Positions 6,985-14,990 of a stretch of 39,901 bases of DNA are shown piece after piece. Under the pieces are notes generated by a model that was given only the letters and a program-made list of their open reading frames with translations, was not told the DNA's origin and did no database searches. Each line of letters begins with the position of its first letter. The stretch's first letter is position 1. Location of the stretch: positions 1 to 39,901 of the IMG/VR virus record IMGVR_UViG_3300030119_000996; one strand, given 5' to 3'. The position numbers and the translations under genes are program-made. Source of the DNA: a virus.

Positions 6985-8734
6985 AAGCCTCTGTAAGGCA
7001 CGACCGTGGTCGCACCCGGTGCAGCGGGGCAGTCATCCCGGTTTGTTTGTGATGACATGCCGTATGCATAAGACAAGATTTTTCCGGTTCGTCTTGATCT
7101 GCGGGATTGTCGGACATGACGGTGTAAACACCCAGATCATTCTGGAATGTACCCGTATCATCCATCGTTCCCAGGGGCAGACCACAGATCGGACAGAGTC
7201 CTCCCTGCAAGAACCAGAGTGCGCGAGCACTCAATGAATGCCACGAAACGCGCTTCATACGCTGTCTTTCGCGGTTGATAAAGTAGTCATACCAATCCGG
7301 GTCATAAGGGTTGGCATCCATCTTTATCTTTGAGTGCCTGACAATCCGAATTCTGGTGGGCAACAGAATGACCCTGAGTCTCTTATCAGGGTCACGACCC
7401 TGAAAGATCCAGTCCCGTGTACCGATACGGGAGAAGTACCTGTCATGAATCCACCGTGCGCCTTTATTGCGATGTCTGCGCACGGCCCACCGCCATAGGG
7501 ATTTCCAGATCGCGTTTTCAACTGCGGAGAAGGTATCACTACTGACGACATGACGATAATAATTACACCATCCCCTTATCTTGGGGTTGAGTATTTTGAT
7601 CATCGAATATGCCGGAATAGTGGGATTACTCTTGATCGTTCCTCGAATCTCTTTCAAGAATGCCTTTACGCATTTGCGTGCAGGTCGGACAAACAACTTG
7701 CCGTCGGTCTTCTTGAAATTGAAACTAAGAAAATCAAAGCCTTCGTCGATATGCGTGATGACGGTCTTTTCTTCCGAGAGAGTCAATCCTCTTTCGGCCA
7801 TAAAATCCCGCACCAACGGTTGAACTTCATTTTCAAGGAGTTCCTTTGAATCTCCCGTAATAATGAAGTCATCCGCATAGCGCACCAAATGAATCTTTGG
7901 ATTCGTCCGGATGCGACGCCGACCCCAAGTACTGATGCGGCCTGCGAGCATTCCTTGTCGCATGAACTCCTCAAAAAGAAGGCGTTCAAGCCCGTCCAAA
8001 GCCATATTGGCCAGAATCGGTGAAATGATACCGCCTTGCGGTGTTCCCGATTCCGTATCGAAGAAGTTGCCTTCTTCCATATATCCCGCCTTCAACCACT
8101 GTCGGAGAATTCGTTTCTCCATGGGCACGTTATTCACGAGCCATTGATGGCTGATGTTGTCGAAGCAGCCTTTGATGTCCCCTTCAAGTATCCACTGCGC
8201 ACAGTTTTTGCGACTAAGCGTTGCAAAACAGTATTCCTCGGCATCCGCACAAGATCGCTTGCGACGAAATCCGAAAGAACCTTTGTCCGCAGTACATTCC
8301 GCCACGGGGTCCAGTGCCAGCCGGTATAGTGCCTGCATGGCTCGGTCCGTCATGGTGGGGATACCCAAGGGACGTTTCTTGCCGTTCGACTTGGGAATAT
8401 ATACGCGGCGGAGCGGCTTGGCTTTGTACCTTTCAGGGCGCAATTCCCGAATGGCCTTCGCCTTCTTCCTCGGCGAGTTCCAAAGCTTGCCGTCCACCCC
8501 AGCAGTTCTCCTGCCTTTGTTTTCCGTCACCCGTTTAACCGCCAATGCCTTGGCAGCAAACGAGCGAGTCAGGATGCGTGACAAGGCCTTGACCTTGCCG
8601 TAGCGTCCTTGCTTCTGCGCCTTCACGATTCGAGCTTGAAGACGCTGGATGATCTTGTCGACTTTGCGCCAGTCAATGGCATTCCAGTCCGCAAGCTCAG
8701 AGGCGCGCACGTCGGAGTTGCCTTCGACGTTCAT
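6983..8734 (-). CDS. ltrA: group II intron reverse transcriptase/maturase
   Basis: A 583-residue intron-encoded protein. Visible in order: RT0-RT1 segment, [10 protein letters not shown]...[11 protein letters not shown] (about 106-131), RT motif with [10 protein letters not shown] (152-161), DIKGCFDNI (186-194), GTPQGG (230-235), the catalytic YADD (286-289), a maturase X domain with Gly-Trp-Cys-Asn-Tyr-Tyr (388-393), and a C-terminal segment with CPICGLPL (514-521) and CHHK (560-563). The last part resembles the HNH-type endonuclease region of chloroplast-like introns, but the usual central His-His pair is missing and a second-strand nuclease may be inactive. The ATG at 8734 is chosen because upstream codons lie in the structured intron RNA; the frame stays open to 8905. 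Confidence 0.93.
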   Translation of the reverse strand: MNVEGNSDVRASELADWNAIDWRKVDKIIQRLQARIVKAQKQGRYGKVKALSRILTRSFAAKALAVKRVTENKGRRTAGVDGKLWNSPRKKAKAIRELRPERYKAKPLRRVYIPKSNGKKRPLGIPTMTDRAMQALYRLALDPVAECTADKGSFGFRRKRSCADAEEYCFATLSRKNCAQWILEGDIKGCFDNISHQWLVNNVPMEKRILRQWLKAGYMEEGNFFDTESGTPQGGIISPILANMALDGLERLLFEEFMRQGMLAGRISTWGRRRIRTNPKIHLVRYADDFIITGDSKELLENEVQPLVRDFMAERGLTLSEEKTVITHIDEGFDFLSFNFKKTDGKLFVRPARKCVKAFLKEIRGTIKSNPTIPAYSMIKILNPKIRGWCNYYRHVVSSDTFSAVENAIWKSLWRWAVRRHRNKGARWIHDRYFSRIGTRDWIFQGRDPDKRLRVILLPTRIRIVRHSKIKMDANPYDPDWYDYFINRERQRMKRVSWHSLSARALWFLQGGLCPICGLPLGTMDDTGTFQNDLGVYTVMSDNPADQDEPEKSCLMHTACHHKQTGMTAPLHRVRPRSCLTEA

Positions 8735-9317
8735 TGTTTCGCTTTCCTTGATTCTCATTCCACGACTCCAATCGTAATCGTGATCAGTTACCTGTCCGAA
8801 GTCTGCTCCCTTTCGGGCGGGGCAACGCACCCCTATCCCTTCCATTACAGAAGGGCATTCGCTTTTTCGGACCTCCTTTACCCGCACCCGGTCAGCTCGC
8901 CTCACGGCGATCTGTCCCTGGGATCTGTCGTTGCGCGATCCGCGGGAACGAATACGGGCTTACTGCGTTACGCTTATGCACCCGAGTTGGGTTAGGTCCT
9001 GCCTCTCCGCCGGGGAGACTGTGTTCCGCGAAAGCCGGATGGGACAGCCAGCTTTCCCGCTCCCATGCCCTGTTTGGGCTGAGCCTGTCAGCACCTTTGG
9101 CTCATTCCTTTTGACGACGTTTCAAGCAGTTCACTTACATTGACCATACCACTCAAGCCTTGCCTCCCGTCGCATCGGTGCTTGCGACTGCGGCTCACCT
9201 CACGGTTTGCCTTATAAGGAGTACGTTGTCTCCGGGGCTTCACACAAACGGATTACTCCAAATGCATGCCCGGGTAGGCTACCGCTGGCGGAACAGCGGC
9301 TCTGATCACTCTCCTTT

Positions 9318-9716
9318 CTAGCGAATCGAATCGCGCCAGAGAGGTGCAATAAGCGTCTTACGCATCGCACGGCCCATCAACGGGCGTTTTGGGTAACGAT
9401 GCCCACGGAAGCGACCGCCGAATTCATGGGCCATCGCCGAGGGGCCAACGTGGGCGAATCCGGGGCCGATCAGTACACGGTCGTTACCTTCTCTGGCATA
9501 GACGATGGCACGCCGCAGTTGGCCGTGTCGCGTATGCGGTGGCGATCCAGGCAACGCATACCGCTTGCTCACGCGGATGCTGCGCCGGGCAGTCAACCGA
9601 ATCGCCGCGCCGGCATGGCCCAAGCTTTGGAAACTCGCCTGGGCCATTTTTTGCCGGAGGAGTTTCTTGTTGATCCCCCCGGAAGCCCCCGGAGGTTTAA
9701 AGTGAACGCGCAGCAT
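9318..9716 (-). CDS. HK97 gp10-like head-tail/tail completion protein
   Basis: A 132-residue basic protein. The block Ala-Arg-Arg-Ser-Ile-Arg-Val-Ser-Lys-Arg followed by Pro-Gly-Ser-Pro-Pro-His-Thr-Arg and later His-Glu-Phe-Gly-Gly with Arg-Pro-Leu-Met-Gly-Arg-Ala-Met is characteristic of the HK97 gp10 / Mu gpG-like morphogenesis family that completes the head-tail joint or tail. The start at 9716 has a GAGGT ribosome site four bases upstream. The stop (9318-9320) is followed by AAAGGAGA and then, within about nine bases, by the proposed 5' end of the group II intron, so the intron separates this gene from the tail tube gene that would otherwise follow. Confidence 0.75.
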   Translation of the reverse strand: MLRVHFKPPGASGGINKKLLRQKMAQASFQSLGHAGAAIRLTARRSIRVSKRYALPGSPPHTRHGQLRRAIVYAREGNDRVLIGPGFAHVGPSAMAHEFGGRFRGHRYPKRPLMGRAMRKTLIAPLWRDSIR

Positions 9717-9723
9717 CAATACC

Positions 9724-10155
9724 TCACTTGGTAATCCGGTACGTCAACGTCAGCACCGATGTGAACACCCGCTGTTGAGCAAGATGCGATGAGTCATACA
9801 CCGGCTCATTTTCAATCTTGATCCAAATGGCATACGGCATCTCGGTCAGTGGCTGGCGTTGCAGGTATTCAGCAATCTGCTGAACCAATCCACTCAATTC
9901 CTTAACGGCAGTATCGATTTCATCCTGCGGCACGGTGAGTTTTTGCTGAATGCCGATATCGACCTGACAGTCATATTGGCTGAGTTTTCGTGTAATGCTC
10001 TGAACCTGCACACCACGAGGAACCACGCTGATGGTCAACTCACGCAACTGCGACAGATCGTGAATCGGCAACACCTGTCGTTTTGCATGGGTGATGATCT
10101 CCGATTGATTGAGTTGTGATGTGACTGCATCAGCCAGATCAATGGTCATTTGCAT
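9724..10155 (-). CDS. tail completion/terminator-like protein
   Basis: A 143-residue protein between the connector genes and the gp10-like gene, a position usually held by head-tail joining and tail terminator proteins. No catalytic motif is visible; the middle has a Val-Gln-Gln-Ile-Ala-Glu-Tyr-Leu-Gln helical element and the end has Phe-Thr-Ser-Val-Leu-Thr-Leu-Thr-Tyr-Arg, a beta-strand ending I have seen in such proteins. The ATG at 10155 is favoured by a GGGAGGG ribosome site seven bases upstream; a GTG at 10161 lies too close to it. The upstream gap contains G-rich runs resembling the dispersed 11-mer. Confidence 0.6.
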   Translation of the reverse strand: MQMTIDLADAVTSQLNQSEIITHAKRQVLPIHDLSQLRELTISVVPRGVQVQSITRKLSQYDCQVDIGIQQKLTVPQDEIDTAVKELSGLVQQIAEYLQRQPLTEMPYAIWIKIENEPVYDSSHLAQQRVFTSVLTLTYRITK

Positions 10156-10174
10156 ATTCACCCTCCCCCCCGGA

Positions 10175-10408
10175 TTAACCCCGGAAAATACTAAAAAGAA
10201 TGTTCACCAGACTCGTGACACCTGCACCGGCAATGAGCCACATCCAACGTGCGTGACGAATCGCATTCTGTTCCAGACGATCCAGACGAATGTTGATGCC
10301 CGGTTCACCATTGCCACGGATGGCATGATCGAGTCGGTCGAGTTTGTTGTGCAGTTCATCGAACTGCGAACAACTGGAATCGAATCCTTGATGCGTTGGG
10401 TTGGTCAT
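10175..10408 (-). CDS. small membrane protein with coiled coil, holin-accessory-like
   Basis: A 77-residue protein with a helical, heptad-like N-terminal half (FDELHNKLDRLDHAI, about 16-30; RLDRLEQNAIRHARW, 41-55) and one C-terminal transmembrane segment (about 55-73) ending in a short basic tail. This topology matches XhlA-type phage membrane proteins that assist holins, though it could also be a virion-associated membrane protein. Its ATG overlaps the stop of the upstream gene (ATGA at 10405-10408). No separate endolysin gene is visible in the window, so a lysis role is uncertain. Confidence 0.6.
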   Translation of the reverse strand: MTNPTHQGFDSSCSQFDELHNKLDRLDHAIRGNGEPGINIRLDRLEQNAIRHARWMWLIAGAGVTSLVNILFSIFRG

Positions 10409-10770
10409 GTATTTGTGTCTCCCAGTAAACGAGTGTGGATACGTAGGGTTGTGTGGTACGGATCGCAGTAGCGAAAGCAACCATCGTCACCAAAGTTGGC
10501 GATCTCATATTGCTTACTGTCCATCGTCAGAACATCGCCGGGCGTGGGTTCAAACTCTGCCGGGAAGTCATCAGCATTGATTAAAAAATCCCACATGCTC
10601 GATTCGATGGCCACGCCACCGACAGTGGATTTTTCATACTTACTGATGCCCGGCGAAGCATGGACGGTGTACGAGGAGTCGCCTTGTTTATAGACGACCT
10701 CCTGCGTACACCATCCCACCCTCACCCTGGCGAGCCACTGCATGCCTTCTTTCATGTAGTCTCTGGCCAT
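10405..10770 (-). CDS. head-tail connector-like protein
   Basis: A 121-residue protein downstream of the DUF2190 gene. It contains Asp-Asp-Phe-Pro-Ala-Glu-Phe-Glu-Pro-Thr-Pro-Gly-Asp-Val (about 67-80) and near the end Cys-Phe-Arg-Tyr-Cys-Asp-Pro-Tyr-His-Thr-Thr-Leu-Arg-Ile-His-Thr. This ending is one I recall from uncharacterised planctomycete prophage proteins found at exactly this place in the head block. Position between capsid decoration and tail completion genes suggests a head completion or connector protein. An AAAGGCG ribosome site supports the start at 10770. Confidence 0.6.
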   Translation of the reverse strand: MARDYMKEGMQWLARVRVGWCTQEVVYKQGDSSYTVHASPGISKYEKSTVGGVAIESSMWDFLINADDFPAEFEPTPGDVLTMDSKQYEIANFGDDGCFRYCDPYHTTLRIHTRLLGDTNT

Positions 10771-10785
10771 ACAGTTCGCCTTTGA

Positions 10786-11118
10786 TCATGCGGTGAGTTT
10801 GACGCGAACGGTGGCATCATTGTCACCGGCATCAGCCACAGCCTTGCCCATGTACTTGCCTTCGATTTCGGTGGGAGTCACGTATTTGTTGGCCGAATCC
10901 CAGTAGAGCTTGGTGCCCGTGGTGATGGCCATGCCTGGGCCACCGATCTTGGGGACATCAAAGATGCCGGTCAGCGACAGACTGCCGAGGGTGTCAGCCG
11001 GAATGTCGAGTTTGGCAATACCCACCAGGTCGCCTTGGACAACCACATCGCCTGCGGCCACATCAGCGGCTGGGGTGTAGTCGATACTGTCACCTTTGTG
11101 AACGTAAGTTGCGGTCAT
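10786..11118 (-). CDS. DUF2190 family capsid decoration-like protein
   Basis: A 110-residue protein with the DUF2190 pattern: N-terminal Tyr-Val-His-Lys-Gly-Asp, then Ala-Gly-Asp-Val-Val-Val followed by Leu-Val-Gly-Ile-Ala (about 22-36), and a C-terminal Asp-Ala-Thr-Val-Arg-Val-Lys-Leu. Members are commonly encoded next to the major capsid gene and several are thought to be capsid decoration or fibre-anchoring proteins. It lies 63 bp downstream of the capsid fusion gene. An AGGAG ribosome site precedes the ATG at 11118. Confidence 0.8.
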   Translation of the reverse strand: MTATYVHKGDSIDYTPAADVAAGDVVVQGDLVGIAKLDIPADTLGSLSLTGIFDVPKIGGPGMAITTGTKLYWDSANKYVTPTEIEGKYMGKAVADAGDNDATVRVKLTA

Positions 11119-11181
11119 GTATGAATACTCCTGTTGAAATTGAGTGGATCAGAAAATGTCACGAAGTCACGCGAAGACAAA

Positions 11182-13263
11182 TCATGCTTCACCCTTCATC
11201 TTTAGTGCGCCACGGTGGTCCTGTTCGCGGACGCCGAAGTCGATGTAGCCACGGAACTGGATACCCAACGTGTTGAAGTCGGCATCGGTTTTTTCAACGG
11301 TGGGACGATCCACGCCGTTGAGAAATGCCACTTCAATCGAGGGCAGACGATTGGGGTCGGCCAACAGATACCATGCCTTGCTGCTGGCTCCGGTGAAGCT
11401 GGCATTGGCCAGGTAGACGCTGGAGACCACGTCGAACTTGCCCACGTGCGGATTGGTCGACGGTTTGGCCTTGTTGGCAGTGGTGGTTTCGTTGAGCTGG
11501 ATGCTCTTCATGAGCAGTTCAGCCGCGACCTTCAGGGCTGTGGGTACGAGCAGGACGTTGGCAGGCATGCCCAGGGGCTTGCCATTGGGCTTGATCTGTT
11601 CGCTGAATTTGACTTCAGCAGCGGTCAGGCCATCGACGGACAAGGCAGTATCCACGCCTTCGAGATAGTTGTTGTGATCAGCGTGAAAGAAGGACTTGTT
11701 GTCGGACTGGTTGGGGTTGCGCAGCCACAGGCCCCATACCGCATCGGCGATGGCCTCTGCAGCACCCATGCCAATCTGACGCGGGATGTCAGTGAACGCG
11801 CCCATGTCATCGTTGATGATCATCTGGCGAGTGAGGGCAAACATGATGCCATGAGTGTCGGCACGCTGACCGAACTTCTGTTCATCGAGCTTGCCGTGCT
11901 TCAGTTCACCGTCGGGACCGACCTGCTCGAACTTGAACGCACCGGTCATGCGGTAACGGCTGTGTTCCTTGAAGTCGTTGACGCTGGCGATCTTGGCGAT
12001 GCGACGCCAGGCATCTTCAACGTAGTTGTAGCCTTCGAGCAACATCTTGTTGGCGATGTTGCTGAGAATCCCCGGAAGGGACGCCGTGCTGAAGGCAGCC
12101 TGCAACCAACCGGTAGCATCACGACGGAAGCGCGGCAGTTGCTGGCCGGATACCAGTTCGCAGAACTCCTGCACACCGATGCCACGAAGTTTGTCGGCAG
12201 CTTCGAGGACAGGTTCAGCGTACATCGCTTCGATGCGGGTATTGGGCAAACCACTGGCCATCATGGCGACCGCTTCGAACACCTGCGGGTTGTTGGGACG
12301 CTGATTGGCATGGGTATGAACTGCAACAGGGAGTTGCGGACGCGACGCGCGGAGAACATGCAGTTCGGTCTTGGTCACATCCCAACCCTCCTCGATAGCC
12401 TGGGCTTCGATGTCCGGATGTTTGCCATCGCAGGTGCTGCGGATGGCCTGGATGCGACGGGTTTCCTCAGCCATCTGCTTGCGCATCTGCATCATCGGGT
12501 TTTGATCAGCCGGGGCGTTCGTGCTCGGGGCATCCGACACATCTTGCGTTGCACGCGCGGCGATGGCGGCAGGACGTAAGGACGACGGGGTCGGCGCTTT
12601 GGGCGGCGTGGGGTCGGTGGTCGGAGGTGTGGCCGGTTTGGGATCGGTGGCGACGGTGGTGGTTGCTTGGCTCTGTGTACCATGCGGCATAGACGATTGC
12701 TCCTTGCTGTTTGCTGCGATACGGGCAGACGTAGACGAGTCTGCCCCGTTATCGACGAATGAGATTTCTTTGAGGGTTGCTTTGCGGACGACGTGGATGG
12801 GGCCATCGAACGTCCGGCCATTGACGGTGACGTTCTGGCCATTGGGAATGAATTGGGCATCGATCACGGCTGCGCCGATGCTGGCCTGCCAGGGAAAACC
12901 GTTCTGGCCGCTACGAATCACGTCACGCGCCCAACTGGTATCACGGCTGACAAGACCTTCGGCCACCAACGATCCGTTTTCGACGGCGACGCGCTGCGTG
13001 TGGCCGACGCCCTGACGCGATTGATGATCCAGCCGAACCGGGATGTCCTGACGGTCAATGGCCAGCCCTTCCAGATCCACGACAACAGGATGCGGAAAGC
13101 CCTCGATTCGCATTAGGCCACCGGTGTAGGCGACCATCCGAAACTGCGGCACCCCGGAAGCCCCGCCCCCGGATTGTTTTTCACCGGCGGCTTCGATGGT
13201 CAATGGGCAGATGAACGACAGTTGATCAGGCAATTGTTGAGTTGACGACAGTGTCATCGGCAT
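11182..13263 (-). CDS. prohead protease-major capsid protein fusion
   Basis: A 693-residue fusion. The N-terminal part (about 1-185) is like phage prohead proteases, with Arg-Leu-Asp-His (77-80), Glu-Gly-Leu-Val-Ser, Pro-Trp-Gln-Ala-Ser-Ile-Gly (124-130) and Lys-Glu-Ile-Ser-Phe-Val-Asp (165-171), the last two matching the region around the catalytic Ser of the family. A Pro/Thr/Ala-rich linker and a short coil (about 190-290) could act as scaffold. The C-terminal part (about 330-693) resembles the Mu gpT-type major head subunit, with FFHADHNN and VLLVPTALK. The portal gene overlaps its start by 38 bp. A well-spaced AAGGAG before the internal Met192 (12690) suggests an additional, shorter product. 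Confidence 0.88.
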   Translation of the reverse strand: MPMTLSSTQQLPDQLSFICPLTIEAAGEKQSGGGASGVPQFRMVAYTGGLMRIEGFPHPVVVDLEGLAIDRQDIPVRLDHQSRQGVGHTQRVAVENGSLVAEGLVSRDTSWARDVIRSGQNGFPWQASIGAAVIDAQFIPNGQNVTVNGRTFDGPIHVVRKATLKEISFVDNGADSSTSARIAANSKEQSSMPHGTQSQATTTVATDPKPATPPTTDPTPPKAPTPSSLRPAAIAARATQDVSDAPSTNAPADQNPMMQMRKQMAEETRRIQAIRSTCDGKHPDIEAQAIEEGWDVTKTELHVLRASRPQLPVAVHTHANQRPNNPQVFEAVAMMASGLPNTRIEAMYAEPVLEAADKLRGIGVQEFCELVSGQQLPRFRRDATGWLQAAFSTASLPGILSNIANKMLLEGYNYVEDAWRRIAKIASVNDFKEHSRYRMTGAFKFEQVGPDGELKHGKLDEQKFGQRADTHGIMFALTRQMIINDDMGAFTDIPRQIGMGAAEAIADAVWGLWLRNPNQSDNKSFFHADHNNYLEGVDTALSVDGLTAAEVKFSEQIKPNGKPLGMPANVLLVPTALKVAAELLMKSIQLNETTTANKAKPSTNPHVGKFDVVSSVYLANASFTGASSKAWYLLADPNRLPSIEVAFLNGVDRPTVEKTDADFNTLGIQFRGYIDFGVREQDHRGALKMKGEA
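12690..12705 (-). promoter_or_regulatory. internal ribosome binding site in the protease-capsid gene
   Basis: On the minus strand AAGGAG (12705-12700) stands nine bases before an in-frame ATG (12690-12688) that is Met192 of the fusion. This falls exactly at the border between the protease-like part and the Pro/Thr-rich linker. Initiation here would give a product of about 502 residues containing linker and capsid domain without the protease, comparable in logic to the nested protease/scaffold genes of lambda. Confidence 0.55.
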
Positions 13264-14725
13264 TGGCAGTAGGCTCCTGTGTGGGTAAAGAAGAAGCAGG
13301 TTGGACAGGCTGACTCTCCGAAACGGTCAGCCCGAGTTGGACCATGAGTTTGGTTTCCTTGGCACGCTGGCGAAGTTCGGTTTCCCAATCCTTGCCTTGA
13401 CGGGCATATTCAGCGGCCAGCGTGGTGGTGTGGCTGCTCAGACGTTTGGCCTGAGCATTGGCTTCCTTGGCTGGATCGACATGCTCGGTGCCGTCGAAAA
13501 ACCAGCCCTTGTTGAGTCGAACCGGTCGCAAGCCACGCAAAATCGAAAACTCTGGCGTCAACATGGCTTCACGTATCCACGCATTGAAGATTTGATCCAG
13601 CACAATCTCAGCCAGATTCGCTTGTTCCACCCGAATGGACTTGTAGTAGGTCTGATGATCGAGTCGGCCCGATGCATAGTTGTAGCCCGACGAATTGCAG
13701 GCCGCGATGTTGTAGGGAAGGTTCAAACAGCGCGCGATTTCGTTAAGAATCTCGCGTTTGAATTCGGCATACGTAGTGGCTGGTTGCTGCGAATCGATCT
13801 GCCCCAAGCGCCAACCATCGGGCAATACGGTGGCCATACGTTTTTCAAGATTGACGATGTCCATTGGATCAAGCGGTTGTGCTTCACCGTTAGCTGGTGA
13901 ATCGGTGTACAACACGGCAGCAAAATCGGCAGCGGTTTCGGCTGCAGCGATCACCGCCAGGGTATACCGACGCAACTGGGCAAACAGTGGCAGCGCAGGG
14001 GTGATCTCAGGAATCCCGCGATGTTGTTCGGGCCGATCCGTTCGGAACCAGTGGATCACTGAAGCTGCAGGCACCTCATCGTACTGCGACATCCATGTGG
14101 AGTAGTTGCCCATGCCGCCGGGATGCTGACGCAGAATGGAATAGAACTGAGGATTACCAAAGCTGTCGAGGATCACGCCATCGACGTCGTTGCGAGTGGG
14201 CAACATCACCGGTGACGATGATGTGATGCGGTCGGCCTCGATGAGTTGAAGATCAAGAGCAACCGGTGAATCGACATTGGGATTGAAATTCAAAACACCA
14301 AACGCTTCACCGTCCGTACTCTTTGCCATCCGCATGGTTCGGAGCTTGGCAGCCAAGTTGACGGCCTTGCTCCACTGGTCAAAGGCATCTTCAATCTGCC
14401 GGTTAAGCGTGTCGTACTTGGTGAGCAACTGCAAACGCGGTCCAGTACCGATGCAGTCGTTGGCCATCGTCAGCACAATGCCCTTGGCATAGCTGTTGTT
14501 GGCTACCTCGTACCGGGCACGCTCACGCAGCTTCTTGCGGATGTCCGCAGACGCAGCACAATCAGCTGACATCGCGTCAGCCATCGCCCAATGCCGGGCA
14601 TTCTCCGCCGTGGTCTGCGCCGCGTCGTAACGTGCCCGTACCACGTTGGCCACCGGCACGCTGCGCATCTGCTGTTGGCGTTGCGTCTGCGGTTTGGATT
14701 TTTTGAACCAATTCAGAAGTTGCAT
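13226..14725 (-). CDS. portal protein, lambda family
   Basis: A 499-residue portal protein, the ring through which DNA enters and leaves the head. It shows the lambda-gpB-type N-terminus (Arg-Ala-Arg-Tyr-Asp-Ala-Ala followed by Asn-Ala-Arg-His-Trp), the conserved Asn-Asp-Cys-Ile-Gly-Thr-Gly-Pro-Arg-Leu-Gln (about 89-99), and His-Trp-Phe-Arg-Thr-Asp-Arg-Pro-Glu-Gln-His-Arg-Gly-Ile-Pro (about 224-238), plus a late Gly-Tyr-Asn-Tyr-Ala-Ser-Gly-Arg. The start ATG overlaps the stop of the preceding gpW-position gene (TAATG) and the end overlaps the capsid fusion gene. Confidence 0.92.
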   Translation of the reverse strand: MQLLNWFKKSKPQTQRQQQMRSVPVANVVRARYDAAQTTAENARHWAMADAMSADCAASADIRKKLRERARYEVANNSYAKGIVLTMANDCIGTGPRLQLLTKYDTLNRQIEDAFDQWSKAVNLAAKLRTMRMAKSTDGEAFGVLNFNPNVDSPVALDLQLIEADRITSSSPVMLPTRNDVDGVILDSFGNPQFYSILRQHPGGMGNYSTWMSQYDEVPAASVIHWFRTDRPEQHRGIPEITPALPLFAQLRRYTLAVIAAAETAADFAAVLYTDSPANGEAQPLDPMDIVNLEKRMATVLPDGWRLGQIDSQQPATTYAEFKREILNEIARCLNLPYNIAACNSSGYNYASGRLDHQTYYKSIRVEQANLAEIVLDQIFNAWIREAMLTPEFSILRGLRPVRLNKGWFFDGTEHVDPAKEANAQAKRLSSHTTTLAAEYARQGKDWETELRQRAKETKLMVQLGLTVSESQPVQPASSLPTQEPTANADDTVVNSTIA

Positions 14726-14919
14726 TAAACCGTGCCCCCGGGATTGATCTTGAAAATCTTCACACCCAATCCCTTGGACTGAGCAGCCTTCTTCGATGCC
14801 AGGTAACGATCCACGGCGATCTGATCCTTCAGTGAATGCTGCTTGACGTGTTGACCGTCGACCGACACCTCAGCCGGTGCGGCAGCGTTTTCTTCAAGGT
14901 TGTTGTTGGTTTCAGTCAT
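14725..14919 (-). CDS. gpW-position small head protein
   Basis: A 64-residue protein between the terminase and portal genes, the place of lambda gpW. It has an acidic N-terminus and a middle with Gln-His-Ser-Leu-Lys-Asp-Gln-Ile-Ala-Val-Asp-Arg-Tyr-Leu-Ala-Ser-Lys, a helix shared with head-tail joining proteins of this size, and ends Lys-Ile-Phe-Lys-Ile-Asn-Pro-Gly. The start at 14919 is chosen for its GGAGAAAG ribosome site; a GTG start at 14940 would place initiation inside the conserved upstream repeat. It is the first gene after the bipartite repeat at 14944-14975 and so may be the first gene of a late head transcript. Confidence 0.7.
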   Translation of the reverse strand: MTETNNNLEENAAAPAEVSVDGQHVKQHSLKDQIAVDRYLASKKAAQSKGLGVKIFKINPGGTV

Positions 14920-14943
14920 GGGTTTTTCTTTCTCCGTCACCCT

Positions 14944-14975
14944 CTATATCTGCAGTTGGGCTTAAAACGTTGCGC
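14944..14975 (-). promoter_or_regulatory. bipartite repeat, copy A (candidate phage promoter)
   Basis: Read on the minus strand this is GCGCAAC, nine variable bases, then CCAACTGCAGATATAG. The same two conserved blocks with the same nine-base gap occur at 32477-32508 and 38400-38431, always on the minus strand. Here it lies between the terminase stop and the first head gene, 25 bp before the ATG. Constant blocks around a variable spacer of fixed length suggest a protein-binding site; GCGCAAC and GATRTAG are 18 bp apart, a spacing suitable for -35 and -10 elements. Confidence 0.55.
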
Positions 14976-14990
14976 TGTCATTAAGATTTT

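Larger units (their letters stand above)
6910..9309 (-). mobile_element. group II intron with encoded reverse transcriptase
   Basis: A retrotransposable self-splicing intron of about 2.4 kb on the minus strand. The 3' part is unambiguous: a 34-base domain V (6951-6984) followed by a domain VI hairpin and a likely 3' end CCTACCCGAC at 6910. The 5' end is proposed at the GTGATC starting at 9309, just after the stop codon and an AAAGGAGA sequence that follow the tail-completion gene; the usual GTGYG is not exact, so this end may be off by some bases. The intron carries a chloroplast-like type IEP and sits between two genes of the structural operon in the sense orientation, so splicing could restore a continuous head-tail transcript. 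Confidence 0.85.

Noticed and set aside
6849-9336. Shared CGATTCGAT on both sides of the group II intron as a target duplication
   Set aside because: Group II retrohoming does not create such duplications, the two copies lie at different distances from the intron ends, and nine bases of agreement can be accidental.
11215-12579. A 454-codon plus-strand open frame across the capsid gene
   Set aside because: It is antisense to the well-supported capsid fusion and has no recognisable domain or ribosome site.
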